Numbered from the stretch's first letter, positions 38,901 to 48,655 are shown. The stretch: DNA of 64,000 nucleotides from Trichomonas vaginalis G3 (GCF_026262505.1 NC_067206.1:18187319-18251318); one strand, 5' to 3'. Numbers and translations: made by a program. Notes: generated by a model not told the origin, from the sequence alone.

Positions 38901-39752
38901 CTACTTCTTCTTGACGTCAGACAGAAGGAAATCGTCAGCAGTTGGATAGTTTTTGTTCAGAAATGACAGCATGTCCATTTTATCTTCTGCTGGCTTTTCT
39001 GCTTCTTTCTTTAAGTCTGCATAGTCGTTTCGCATTCTTTCTATCTCTTTGACTGAGTAGTTATATTTTCTTATTGCTGCTTTACATTTTGAACATTGCG
39101 GATTCATTTTTGCGTTATACATTGAAATAAAACCAACTAAAACAACTAAGGCGTCAATGGTTTTCTTTAAATCTGAAGCAGTTGGTTTTATCTGTTCATG
39201 CCATACCTTACCTCTTCTATCTTTATCTCTTATCTGCCATACACATTTTGCAGCTAATGAAACAAAGTTGTCGTATGTCTTAAACTCCCCCGATTTATAT
39301 ATGTCAGAGATGTTCTTATATACCATGTCGCAATCTTTGTCCATAACTTTATGGTTGCAATGATATCCTAGAAACTCATAGTTTACTTTACGTATGAACT
39401 TCTTTATTTCTACTGAGTCAGTTGCTTTGACTTCAATTTCGTCGAATTCATGAATAGTGAGTTTTTGTTGTTGGATTTCAGGTAGTTTAGGCAAATGGTC
39501 GATGAGGTCCTCCATTTCATAAAGATACTGTTCATTTGTTTCATCTTTCGCACTACAGTCTAAATTACTTGTTAAAAGTTCTTGCTTTATCTTCTGGATT
39601 TCTGTTTCGAAAGTAAATGAAGAAGGAATGAAGCTTTTCATTTCTACTAACATTGACGTAGGATTCATGACTAACGAGTTTGGTGCTGTAGTTGTGGACA
39701 GAGTCCCGCCGTTCGTGGCTTGAATTGTTGTTGTGCCGATTGTTGAAATCAT
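38901..39752 (-). pseudogene. Cassette protein, second copy
   Basis: The start MISTIGTTTIQATNGGTLS is preferred; from TTAPNSLVMNPTSMLVEM onward it is nearly identical to the protein at 14564-15478, including HCNHKVMDKDC and CSKC. The frame ends at VKKK. Downstream DNA to about 38810 still resembles the last 38 codons of the other copy, so this copy has lost its C-terminal tail through an early stop after the VKKK codons. The N-terminus carries an extra Thr-rich 18 residues. Function unknown. Confidence 0.6.
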
Positions 39753-39835
39753 ATCTTTTATACAAAATAAAAAAATAAATAAAAATAAAACTAACTTTAT
39801 TTTTTCTATCTTAAGGAAATTCATGAAAATTCGTG

Positions 39836-39867
39836 AGACCCAAAGGGTCTGAGCCGCTAAGCGGCGA
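39836..39867. repeat. Double hairpin element
   Basis: AGACCC-AAA-GGGTCT is followed by GCCGC-TAA-GCGGC. It adjoins the right iteron array of the second cassette. The same pair in the other orientation is at 52689-52719. Confidence 0.85.
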
Positions 39868-39927
39868 GGGTGAAAAAACAGGTGAGATCTCACCTCTTCA
39901 CCTAAACATTATTTTTGGTGTAAATTT
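39868..39927 (-). repeat. Right iteron end of second cassette (GGTGA type)
   Basis: In reverse: AAAAATAATGTTTA, GGTGAAGA, GGTGAGATCTCACC, TGTTTTTTCACC. The outer AAAAATAATGTTTA is shared with the first cassette although the half-sites differ. Confidence 0.85.
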
Positions 39928-39990
39928 ATGAAAACATTAATAATACATGACTGTTCTCATTCATGTCTGATTTACATCTAATGAAAAAGT

Positions 39991-41076
39991 TTAGAAGAAT
40001 TTTCTTATTCTTTCTGGCTTATTTTTGTCTTTCCAGTACTCCCGCTCTAATGGTCCCAGATGTGTTGGCTTTGACTCTCTCAAGTTCTTAGATGGTATAA
40101 CATCTTCAACGCCTCCTTCATATCTTACTTTATAAGTGTCATCGTTTATGTTGTAGCCAAGTATTTCAATAACCACTCCTCGCTTTGCTTCGTCAATGGT
40201 TTCAGCAAGTTTGCCATTACTACTTTCGACTAATTTGTGACGAGGGTAAAACGCAATAGAGTCGTCAGCAGCTTTTATAAGATATCCATTACCTTGCGTA
40301 GAGTCTACGATATAATAGTTTCTACTTAACCTTAAACGTTTCTTTGTCAACGGTTTGTCGTCAAGAACTACACGAACTTTTGTACCAGGAATGAGGGTAA
40401 ATTGTGTTGAATTTCTGATATTTTGTGTTTGGCTTCGTTTCTTTTGTATATACTTTTCTTCTTGTTGTTGTGTCATTGAATTTGGTGTATGTCCTGTTGT
40501 AGAATGTGTTGAGGAATTATATACTTCGAGAAAATGTTTCATTGCTTCTTCGGTAAAGTCTCGCTCTTGGTTTAAATCTCTGAGCGTTCTTATGAAGCTG
40601 TTTATGATGCCGAGTATGTTATGGTTATGGTCTTCAGTAGTGTAGTGAGTTATGTTATGCTTAATGAGAAAATCTGTGATTTCATTGCTGAGGTATGCAC
40701 TGTCTTGGTCTGATGTTAAAGTACTTGGGCTATGTTCTGCTACAAACTTTTGTAAAACTCTTAACACTTCACGAGTTCCTTTATTTTTCATTGGATATGC
40801 ATATGCTTTGCGAGTGTTAACATTAATGAAGATGAGGAATGGTTTATGTCCTCCTTTTCTGCTTTGAATGAGAGTGTCAAATTGGTATGCGTCAGGAGTG
40901 TTGGAGTAAATTGGTAAAAAGTAGTCGTAAGGGTTTATTTTTGTTTGATGTACAACATTTTTGTCAAAGAACCTTTTCACTTCAGCTCTGTTAGTAAATC
41001 CCCAACTCTTTGCAGCTTCATTGAACTTCTTAAATGACCTCCACGGTGATGATTCGAATACTTCTTTCAAGCTCAT
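39991..41076 (-). CDS. INT: Polinton integrase (rve family), element A
   Basis: The open frame has 361 residues, within the usual range. An N-terminal helical region contains VKRFFDKN. The RNase H-like core has QFDTLIQ and LTSDQDSAYL, followed by the LGIINSFIRTLRDLNQ helix. The C-terminal part has a basic segment and a chromo/SH3-like module (VIEILGYNINDDTYKVRYEGG). Such integrases insert the element in host DNA. It lies about 60 bp downstream of the fibre gene; the cassette is inserted just beyond its 3' end. Confidence 0.9.
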   Translation of the reverse strand: MSLKEVFESSPWRSFKKFNEAAKSWGFTNRAEVKRFFDKNVVHQTKINPYDYFLPIYSNTPDAYQFDTLIQSRKGGHKPFLIFINVNTRKAYAYPMKNKGTREVLRVLQKFVAEHSPSTLTSDQDSAYLSNEITDFLIKHNITHYTTEDHNHNILGIINSFIRTLRDLNQERDFTEEAMKHFLEVYNSSTHSTTGHTPNSMTQQQEEKYIQKKRSQTQNIRNSTQFTLIPGTKVRVVLDDKPLTKKRLRLSRNYYIVDSTQGNGYLIKAADDSIAFYPRHKLVESSNGKLAETIDEAKRGVVIEILGYNINDDTYKVRYEGGVEDVIPSKNLRESKPTHLGPLEREYWKDKNKPERIRKFF

Positions 41077-41119
41077 TTATGTAAAGTTAAATTTAGTAAA
41101 TTTCATGCTGTTCGCTCTT

Positions 41120-41142
41120 TTGGAGCTCAGGACTTTCAGTCC
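41120..41142. repeat. Hairpin between integrase and fibre genes
   Basis: GGACT-TTC-AGTCC preceded by GAGCTC. The same sequence occurs at 851-873. It is probably a decayed double hairpin. Confidence 0.55.
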
Positions 41143-44008
41143 GTTCTAACCCATGCATAAACTGTCATATAAGGCGGCATATAATCTGCACCCGAACCTG
41201 TTGGATTTGTTGTGAAAGTGTGTGAATGATTTCCTGTGGTTCCACAGAAAATACCTGCGCTTGAATCTACTGGGTCACTTGAAATATCATATCTATTCAT
41301 TCCCTGTCTATCCGAACCTGCTGCAAGATTTGTATAACCTCTTTTTGTTATTGAATGTGAATGATTACCTGTTGTGTTTGTAGTTCCTGTATGAGTGTGC
41401 GGTGGAAGGTTTGCTTCTTTAATTTTCTTCGATCCTCCTGTTTGCTTTGAATATCTAGCACAGTATAAGAATTTATCTACAATCTGCTGCCACGTACCAA
41501 AACCTAAAACACTTGCCGGATTTGTTGAATTCATTGACGTATAAATAGAGCCTATAGGATATAATGTTTGAAGTATTTCAGTCTGTAATGTTTGAAGCTC
41601 TGTTTTGTCTGCTTTCTTATCTAACATTGTTGGTAGTTCATATGCTTCAAAGTTTCTGGCATGATCTTCGATATTCCTGCAACTGTTATCTAAATTGTTA
41701 AGAGTATCTTTTACGCTTGTACTTGGATTCTCTAAAGGTACACTTGAACCCAAATCATAGTTCAATATTATGTCGTCTGCTCTAACAGTAGTGAAGGAGT
41801 TATGTGTATGTTCTTTATCTGCTTTTTTATCTAACATTGCTGGTAGTTTATATGTTTCAAAGTTTCTGACATGACCTTCAATGTTCATACATTTACTATT
41901 TAAGGAGTTTAGTGTATCTTTTACGCTTGTACTTGGATTCTCTAAAGGTGCACTTGAGCCAAGGGTATAGTTCAATATTACATCGTCTGCTCTAACAGTA
42001 GTGAAGGATTCATGTGTATGGTTCTTGTCAGCTTTACTATTTAATGTAGCTTGAAGTTCATTTATATCGGAGATATTGTGTTTATGAGATTTCAAAACTT
42101 TGTTCGTTGCGTCAAGTTCATCTTTGTCAGCTTTACTTTTAATAGCATCTTCAAAAGTTATTTTTGCCTTAACTCTCAAAGTAAATCTTGGTTCAACTAA
42201 TACACCGTTAACAAAGAAGTATGAAGCATAAATTTCATTGTTATAACCAAATGCTTCTGGTGCTTTACCTGTGTCATACTGTACAGTACAGTGTATGTCA
42301 TAACCTTTAGCACGAATGAATTTATATCTTCTTTCATTAACATCTTCAGTGCTTATTTGTTCATCCTGTGTTAAATATCCATGGTAGTCCGTTATAATCT
42401 GTTCGTCTGAACTTATATAATGAACATGGTTTTTATCTGCTTTTTCGGCTAATTTCTCTTCTATCTCATTTATTTCAAGTTCATGCCTACCACCACCTCC
42501 TTCAGAAGTATTTTTCTTCAGCTCTTGAAGAACGTCCACTTCGCCATCTTTGGTGTCAATAATGAGACTTTGAGTTAAAACCTTTCCTGTCTTAATGGAT
42601 GTTTGTAAAACTTCTTCTTCACCGTGTTCGGGGTCATGGTCGTCATCATATCTTGTGAAATCAGAGATGTTGTCATACATTAAGCATATCTGTCTCAAAA
42701 GTTCTGCTATTTGAAACTGGAACGAAAGATATACAGAACTTTCATCATCTCCTAAAGTCAAGTCTGCTTTCTTAAGTATTTCTTGAATGTATGCAATGAG
42801 GACAGAGTATCTTGGAAAATATTCGAACAATATTTCATTAGCTGTTGGTTTTGGTGGTTCTTCTGGAGTTTCTGTTGTTTCAGTTCCTTCTATAGGTTCT
42901 GTTGGAGTTTCTGCATCTCTTGACTTCAATGCTCTTGCTCTCAAAGACCTAAATGTTAGAGCACCAGGTTTTACAAAGGACTTTATAAATGCTTTAATAG
43001 TTCCTGGTAAGTTATTGTTAGCATTAAGTAAGTTCCTTATGCTTCCATCATGTACGTCCATAGCACTATGTAAAAAATCTATACTTTTCTTGTAGTCAGC
43101 AATAGACTGACTGTGATTTTTTAAAGATTTGTCAATACCTTTAAGCCAATCTTCATGCATGTCTGATACTGATGAGCCAATATATATTTGCTTCCTTTAG
43201 TGTATTTTGTGCTTCTCGTAAAGTATCCAATCCCGTACGTGCATTGTTTGCTATACGTCTTACAGTATCTATTTGACTCCTTGTTTCTTGCATCCAACCA
43301 GATAAAGTTTTAATAGTATCAGAACCATTTGAAATGAAGTTCAAAGCATTTTTAACGTCATCTAAAACTTCTTCACCAAGTACTGCCCATATCTTTCCGA
43401 TTTGGTATTGAAGAACTCCATATGAAGCAGCTGTTAAACCAGTATTTATAAGGTTCCATATCCATGATTTAGCAGTTTTTCCATCCTTTTCCATCTTCAC
43501 CATCCAAACCGTTTTCGCCTTGAGGTCCTTATATTCCTTGTATTCCTTGTATTCCTTGTGGTCCTTGAGGTCCAGTGTCACCCTTCTCTCCTTTCAGTTC
43601 ATCTTTATATTCGTTATAATATTCTAATGTCATAAGGTGTACATCATTACTGCTACCAGCAACGCCGAGAATTTGTTTCTCATTTATGACTAAATTCTTT
43701 AGGCATTTAATGTTGTCGTCAAATCGAAAGCTCTTTAACAATTCAATGAGAACATTTAATACTTTCACTAATGAGGCATCTACTGTAGAATTTATATATT
43801 GCACCGTTCCATCATTTATGATAGGAACTTTACTTGTTGTAATGAATGGGTCATAAGTGTTAAAAGTATCGAAATCAATGACTTTTTTAGTCTTTCCATC
43901 GTCAATGACTAAATCATTGCCTTCAATGGTTAAAGTTGAGTTTTCGTTTACTAGTTCATGTGCTCTTCTTGCTTCATTTGTTTCATACGCATATGCAGCA
44001 ATAGTCAT
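41136..44008 (-). pseudogene. Collar-type fibre region of element A, broken
   Basis: The organisation is as at 867-3738: an N-terminal domain (MTIAAYAYETNEARRAHEL), collagen-like GDTGPQGPQGIQG, a coiled coil, a variable Pro/Glu/Thr segment (TPTEPIEGTETTETPEEPPKP), several KADKxHTH repeats with FTTVRADD repeats, and a gp10-like collar ending in MPPYMTVYAWVRTD. An attachment fibre is the likely role. The start at 44008 is 17 bp from the divergent gene at 44026. About two breaks. Confidence 0.75.
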
Positions 44009-44025
44009 ATTTTAATGAGAATAAA

Positions 44026-44790
44026 ATGTTGTTCTATTTGCAAAGTACAGACCCAAACGAATACGGGACAGTAAAGCTACAAACAAACTTAGGTCTTCAG
44101 AATGAAGCGTTTGCTTTCAGAGTTGTTGACTTCAATACTATCGCAACTTTTGTCATAACAGATGAAACAGATTTCATAGAGATTGAAATAGATGACAAAA
44201 GAAGTGTTATAACATTTCCTAACAGAGCTGGGTATAGAATAGATAAAATTGCTGGAGTCATAAATACTCTCATAAATGAAGAAACTATTGACAACATAGA
44301 TGTCGAACTCTCTTCTGAGGGAACATTGAAGTTCAGCAGCGAGAAAGAGTTTAAGATACCAAGAATGAGTCATAGAGTACAATTGCTTCTGGGTGCATAC
44401 CATATGACATTTCCTTTGAAAAGTGTTGACAAAACGATTGAGATGAAATCTGTTCCATATGTATGTTATGGCAACTGTTTATACATTGAGTCTAAAATAG
44501 CTAATGTCACAGGTATTTCAGGAGTTAATAGTAAAGGTTCAGTAGAATATAAATCCTTCTGTTATGCAGTCAATTCAATGTTCATTCCAAACGTTCCTGT
44601 CATAGCAACTCATTTAGGTAAATGGGTTCGCATTAGTCCTCATAATTTGAAAGACATGCAATTCAGACTTGTTGACTTTCAAGGAGAGCCTGTAGAACTG
44701 AAGGCACCAGTGCGAATGACTGTTGAAGTTGACTTTTTAGAAAATATTAAATGCAACAGCTTACAAGAGAACTCAGAGCTAAAAATATAA
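44026..44790 (+). CDS. Virion-type protein, 254 residues, first of conserved trio
   Basis: Start MLFYLQSTDPNEYGTVKLQ follows TGAGAATAAA. The sequence is beta-rich throughout. The block DMQFRLVDFQGEPVELKAPVRMTVEVDFL near the C-terminus matches in pattern the 265-residue protein of element B (NLTLVDANFVPVKLLCPMYLSM). It overlaps the next gene by 40 bp. A minor capsid or spike-associated protein is likely from context. Confidence 0.6.
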   Translation: MLFYLQSTDPNEYGTVKLQTNLGLQNEAFAFRVVDFNTIATFVITDETDFIEIEIDDKRSVITFPNRAGYRIDKIAGVINTLINEETIDNIDVELSSEGTLKFSSEKEFKIPRMSHRVQLLLGAYHMTFPLKSVDKTIEMKSVPYVCYGNCLYIESKIANVTGISGVNSKGSVEYKSFCYAVNSMFIPNVPVIATHLGKWVRISPHNLKDMQFRLVDFQGEPVELKAPVRMTVEVDFLENIKCNSLQENSELKI

Positions 44791-44993
44791 AGTATGAATG
44801 TTATGTATTAGGTCATGAACTTTGGTTGTTGCTGTTTGATGAAACAAATGAGTTAGTTATGTCAGTCAAGAGAACAGAAAAATATTGTGTTAGTGAAAAC
44901 TGCACCAAGTCAATAAGATTAGGTTTGCATTATGAAGATGAGTTCGATACTGTTGAAGAAGTTTTGGATAGATATTACAAATTGCTAACTTGA
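44751..44993 (+). CDS. Small protein, 80 residues, second of conserved trio
   Basis: MQQLTRELRAKNIKYECYVLGHELWLLLFDE...EDEFDTVEEVLDRYYKLL. Counterpart of the 76-residue protein at 19449-19679. The long overlap with the preceding gene suggests coupled expression. Function unknown. Confidence 0.6.
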   Translation: MQQLTRELRAKNIKYECYVLGHELWLLLFDETNELVMSVKRTEKYCVSENCTKSIRLGLHYEDEFDTVEEVLDRYYKLLT

Positions 44994-45008
44994 AATTTTT
45001 TGACTGAC

Positions 45009-45034
45009 GGCGCAAAGCGCCAAGACCGAAGGTC
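45009..45034. repeat. Double hairpin element
   Basis: GGCGC-AAA-GCGCC then GACC-GAA-GGTC, in the 50-bp spacer between two convergent trio genes. It could also act as a transcription or processing boundary. Confidence 0.8.
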
Positions 45035-45043
45035 CTGACTGCT

Positions 45044-45685
45044 TTAATTTACTAAAACATATTTCAAACAAAGCTTATAGTCAGTAGATAGTTTTGTATA
45101 CTCGTTCGAATATTTATACTTAAACTCAACTCCTGTAGTTCCTGGTGTTTCAATGATGCGGATGTTACCTATTTTCATGAATAGTGGAGTTTGACCACAG
45201 CATTCGATTTCAGGGTCGAGATAGTCAATGACACATTGTTTCCCTGTTATTCGTGAGATAACATTTTCAAGGTCCTCCTTTGTTAGAATTATTTGGTTCT
45301 TGCTTATAAGATTTGTCAAAAGCTTCTTATCGTCTTTGAGTAAAATTGTTTGGTATAACTGAAGAAGGTAATGGTCTACGTTATCTGAAGGATTTGTTTG
45401 AACATTTGTGTAAGGGTTGTCGTTGGCTTCTCTTGAAAGAATTTGGTCCAGTGGTGGATACTCTAACTTAACATCTGATGTAGCGTTAGCGTTTGAAGCT
45501 GTGTTTAAATTCACGGCGCCATGCTCCAAGACCGAAGGTCCCGACTTAAGTTCTGGTTCTTTTTCTTTCAAACACTCTGAACTATAGTTCTTTATGACAA
45601 TATTGTTTGTCGTTCGTGAGTCAACATTTGATGTTGGTTCAATTGGAACATTAACGGCACCAGCTAAGATGGATTTGCTTCTCAT
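45044..45685 (-). CDS. Third trio member, 213 residues
   Basis: The N-terminal 110 residues look disordered and polar. The C-terminal domain has DPEIECCGQTPLFMKIG and ends CLKYVLVN, matching the 180-residue protein of element B. A double-hairpin element lies inside the coding region and adds a short GPSVLEHGA-like segment in the disordered part. The start faces the gene at 45711. Confidence 0.6.
   Translation of the reverse strand: MRSKSILAGAVNVPIEPTSNVDSRTTNNIVIKNYSSECLKEKEPELKSGPSVLEHGAVNLNTASNANATSDVKLEYPPLDQILSREANDNPYTNVQTNPSDNVDHYLLQLYQTILLKDDKKLLTNLISKNQIILTKEDLENVISRITGKQCVIDYLDPEIECCGQTPLFMKIGNIRIIETPGTTGVEFKYKYSNEYTKLSTDYKLCLKYVLVN
45515..45541. repeat. Double hairpin element within coding sequence
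   Basis: GGCGC-CAT-GCTCC (one mismatch) then GACC-GAA-GGTC. The second hairpin is identical to that at 45024-45034. It lies in frame in the disordered part of the trio protein. Confidence 0.75.
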
Positions 45686-45710
45686 TTCATATAGAATAAA
45701 AACATTTTAT

Positions 45711-46112
45711 ATGTATGAAATGAACAATATACTCGACAAGGGTTTGAATGTAAAGCTAACGAATGAAAATATTGTTGAATTCACTGAGACAGGAGCTGTG
45801 TATAAAGATGTAGAACTACTGAACAAAAGAGCAAAGGGAAGAAGCAGGAATATGAACAAAGGGTGGAAGCCTATAAAAATTTATGTCAATGATGGCTCAG
45901 GAGGTTCAAACATAAAGTATGCAGAAAGTTATAGAGTTTATGCTCTCAAAGGTGAAAAGCCTTCATTTAAGAACAGCTATTCTAACGCATATCCTCAAAA
46001 GCTAACGGATGGGGAAGTGGATGATATGAATGACAGCAAAAATATTAACAGAAATGGCGACAGAGATGCATGGAATTTGTTTACCATCAGTCAATTGAAG
46101 GTTAAACTTTAA
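45711..46112 (+). CDS. Uncharacterised protein, about 130 residues
   Basis: Starts MYEMNNILDKGLNVKL (the M at 45720 is an alternative). It contains VYKDVELLNKRAKGRSRNM, KPIKIYVNDGSGGSNIKYAESYRVYALKGEKPSF and a polar C-terminal part. It occupies the same divergent place as the small gene 20286-20531 of element B. Its 3' end overlaps the convergent ATPase gene by 4 bp. Function unknown. Confidence 0.55.
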   Translation: MYEMNNILDKGLNVKLTNENIVEFTETGAVYKDVELLNKRAKGRSRNMNKGWKPIKIYVNDGSGGSNIKYAESYRVYALKGEKPSFKNSYSNAYPQKLTDGEVDDMNDSKNINRNGDRDAWNLFTISQLKVKL

Positions 46113-46996
46113 AACAATGTTGGTCGTTCCCATGGAATATTTTTGACTTTAATGGTATTAGTCATGATATGAATCTCAAGGTATGAACGAGGAGAGATGA
46201 GAGACTTATATGCTTCCCAAATTTCTTCAAAAGGTAATGTTATACCTGACTGTTTCCAAATGAGTTCAATATCATAACGTGAGAAACCTTGAAAGATAAC
46301 GAAGTCAGTTATGAGACGTTTTATGTTTAAAGCTAAAAACCTCCATGTTTGCATAAGTATTGCTACAGTTAAGTGGTAATGTCTGACTTTAGTAATGATG
46401 TTAGCTAATGGTGAGTCTGGTTTTGACACTAAACCTTTACCAGCGAAGTCGTCACAAACTAATAAAGTGTTTGATGGATATTTTTTGAAGGGGTATTTTG
46501 AAAGTTTTGACAGAATGTAGTTTGTAAGTCGTTTCATATCGTAAACTCCTGAGTACTGACGTAAGTGGTGTTTGTCAATAATTCTTTCCATCTCCTCAGA
46601 AGTCTTTTGCATTCCTGACTGTATAAATTCAACGATGGCATAATATTTCCTCTTACGTCGAATGTAACGTTGAAGAAATTCAATGAGTTCACTGTCTGGA
46701 ACTTTAACGACAGAGGCTTGAACTTTTGACATAAATGTTTTCGCTGTTGAGTCCATAGAGTCTGAAGTTGCTGATATAATGATTTGGTCATAGTAAGAAT
46801 CGTTTCCTAAACGTTCTGTTATGAGTATATGACGAATGAGGTTAAATGTCTTACCTGAACCCATCTTTCCACAATAGAAATATACACCATTTGAACAGAA
46901 CTCATAGTCCTTACTGAAAGGAAGAATGAGAGAAGAGTTAAGTTTGTCTGTAGTTTCATTCATGTCTTCATCTACGTCATGTATTAAATGCTTCAT
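46109..46996 (-). CDS. ATP: Genome-packaging ATPase (FtsK/HerA-type), element A
   Basis: The open frame has 295 residues. Walker A is YFYCGKMGSGKTFNLI (residues about 38-53) and Walker B is NTLLVCDDFAG (about 180-190). A sensor-like HYHLTVAILMQTWR segment and a C-terminal SYLEIHIMTN strand follow, as in Polinton and A32-type packaging ATPases. It pumps DNA into the preformed capsid. It is homologous to, but clearly diverged from, the ATPase of element B. Confidence 0.85.
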   Translation of the reverse strand: MKHLIHDVDEDMNETTDKLNSSLILPFSKDYEFCSNGVYFYCGKMGSGKTFNLIRHILITERLGNDSYYDQIIISATSDSMDSTAKTFMSKVQASVVKVPDSELIEFLQRYIRRKRKYYAIVEFIQSGMQKTSEEMERIIDKHHLRQYSGVYDMKRLTNYILSKLSKYPFKKYPSNTLLVCDDFAGKGLVSKPDSPLANIITKVRHYHLTVAILMQTWRFLALNIKRLITDFVIFQGFSRYDIELIWKQSGITLPFEEIWEAYKSLISPRSYLEIHIMTNTIKVKNIPWERPTLF

Positions 46997-47011
46997 TTTA
47001 TCTCCATTAAA

Positions 47012-47894
47012 AATGCAAGTCAGAAATATTCAGAACATAGCACCGAGTCTAACTGACAAGAGTATAAAGATATACTATGAACACGTTATGATGAAACCTA
47101 CCAAAATTCAAGAAAGTCAGTATACTTATGAATATCCAAGACACTGGGTAGAGTATGTAGGAGGTGAGAAAGCTATTGAAATCAGACAGGTTCGAAGTAT
47201 TCCAGCAGGAAGAACAATATTATTGAAGAACTTTAATGTTTTGAGGTATAATGATGAAACAAAGAAGCAAGATAGTTTTCCTGTTGCTGTGTATGTGAAC
47301 CTAGACACAGGAGATGACATGAAAGTTTTTAATACAAAGCTTCAAATGGTAGTGAGAGAACAACTGACTGCGGAAGGACATCCATTACCTTCAGAAGTTA
47401 CCATAGCATATAATTTTGAAACAAACTCAATAGATTTTAAAGTCGTCTCTGCAAAGAAGTCAGGTTTTACATTTAATGAAGCAGATGTATATTCGAATGA
47501 AAACTTCAAAGCTATTACGTGGTTAGATAATGACGATTGCTTTAAGAAAATATTTAAATTCAGTGACTCAAAGATGTCAATAGATGACCTTCATGGAATG
47601 TTACCATCGACGTTTACAGTAGAAGGTTCAGCAGGATTGCTTACAAGATTGTCAATTGGTGGTATTTGGTCTCGTGAGAACATTGTTATAAAATCCAGTA
47701 TAAGTGAATTTGCTGAAGAATCTATATTATGTCTTTCAAACTACATGTATTCGCCGCCGAAGCATTATAGTATAACAAACTTTGTCAGTAAGTTTAACAT
47801 AAGACTTGTCGAACCTTCTTCAATGAAAGATGTTGTGCTACCTAAAGACGGAAAGGATGGACTCATTATTGAGATGATTTTTATAGCATATTAA
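47012..47894 (+). CDS. Minor virion (capsid-like) protein, about 293 residues
   Basis: Start at the M of MQVRNIQNIAPSLTDKSIKIYY, right after TTTATCTCCATTAAAA. Blocks YPRHWVEYVGGEKAIEIRQVRSIPAG, ILCLSNYMYSPP and NFVSKFNIRLV recall the protein at 4178-4948 (element B). Beta-rich throughout; ends two bases before the next ATG. A penton or minor capsid role fits family and context but is not proven. Confidence 0.6.
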
Positions 47895-48119
47895 ATGAGC
47901 TTGTTCTTGAAGGTCATTCATGATGAAATAACTGTTGTAGAAGATGTTAGCAATTGTTCAGACATTTTGAAGCGAATAGATGAGATAAGAAATAAGTTAG
48001 ATAGACCGCAAAGCGGTGAGGGCGAAGCCCGTGAGAACGCTTATGTTTCATTGACTTTCTCCAGTAACGAGAACTTTTATGAGATAATATTGAAGAGAGA
48101 TGATTTTAATATGGTGTAA
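47895..48119 (+). CDS. Small protein, 74 residues, carrying an in-frame double hairpin
   Basis: MSLFLKVIHDEITVVEDVSNCSD, a helix (ILKRIDEIRNKLD), then RPQSGEGEARENA encoded by a double-hairpin element, then strands (YVSLTFSSNENFYEIILKRDDF). Start and stop abut the neighbouring genes, indicating a tightly packed late operon-like row. Function unknown. Confidence 0.6.
   Translation: MSLFLKVIHDEITVVEDVSNCSDILKRIDEIRNKLDRPQSGEGEARENAYVSLTFSSNENFYEIILKRDDFNMV
48004..48031. repeat. Double hairpin element within coding sequence
   Basis: ACCGC-AAA-GCGGT then GGGC-GAA-GCCC. It is GC-rich in an AT-rich gene and keeps the reading frame open. Confidence 0.85.
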
Positions 48120-48646
48120 ATGGTAGCTTGGGCAGCTTTAGGCGCAATGGGAACAAAAGCATTAGCATTTGGAGCAAAAGCACTTGGAGCTTATGACGCA
48201 GTAAATAAAATGAGTGGAGGAAGGGTTTCGAAGACATTAGATGCAAATAAAGGGAAGATTGGAGGCTGGGTTGTAAAGAAGTTAAGATTAAATAAAATAG
48301 GGCTCATAAATAAAGCATCCAATTTGGTTGCGACTGAGTCAGAAAATGCTTTAGGAAATGACGATGAGTTTGCAAAACACGCAAAAGACTTTAATGACCA
48401 GATGAAAGGTGAAACAATGCATTTAAATAGAGTCGATGGAACTAAAAAAATGTTTCTTCTCCACCAGTAGTTCTTCCGTATGGTCCCTATGGAATGTATG
48501 GAAACCCTTACGAAAGACCATTTGACCCATTGACTGGTGGAAGTAACTGGTATCATTACGGCCGAAGAAGAAAGACAGTCAAGTTGGAGACAGACGTGAA
48601 GAAAGCAACTAAAAAGAAACCAAGGAAGAGAGTTATAAAGCAATGA
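48120..48646 (+). pseudogene. Small amphipathic core-like virion protein, broken
   Basis: The N-terminus is Gly/Ala-rich and amphipathic (MVAWAALGAMGTKALAFGAKALGAYDAV), followed by basic helices. The region end is strongly basic (KKATKKKPRKRVIKQ) after a Tyr/Pro/Gly-rich stretch. In composition it parallels the element B protein at 7225-7626, like adenovirus-type pVI/core proteins. About one break. Confidence 0.5.
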
Positions 48647-48655
48647 ATTCAACAG

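Larger units (their letters stand above)
38730..39927 (-). mobile_element. Second iteron-bounded cassette, nested in element A
   Basis: The left end is CCAAAAATATAATTGA with GGTGAAGA, GGTGAGATTTCACC and two TTTTTTCACC half-sites. The right end is the reverse, with AAACATTATTTTTGGTGTAAA. One gene lies inside, highly similar to that of the cassette at 14304-15547. The half-sites are of GGTGA type, matching element A's own terminal-repeat arrays rather than those of the first cassette. No target duplication could be found at the ends. A double hairpin sits next to the right array. Confidence 0.75.

Noticed and set aside
38730-39927. 19-bp target duplication for the second cassette
   Set aside because: The flanking sequences do not match each other; the insertion may be older or rearranged.
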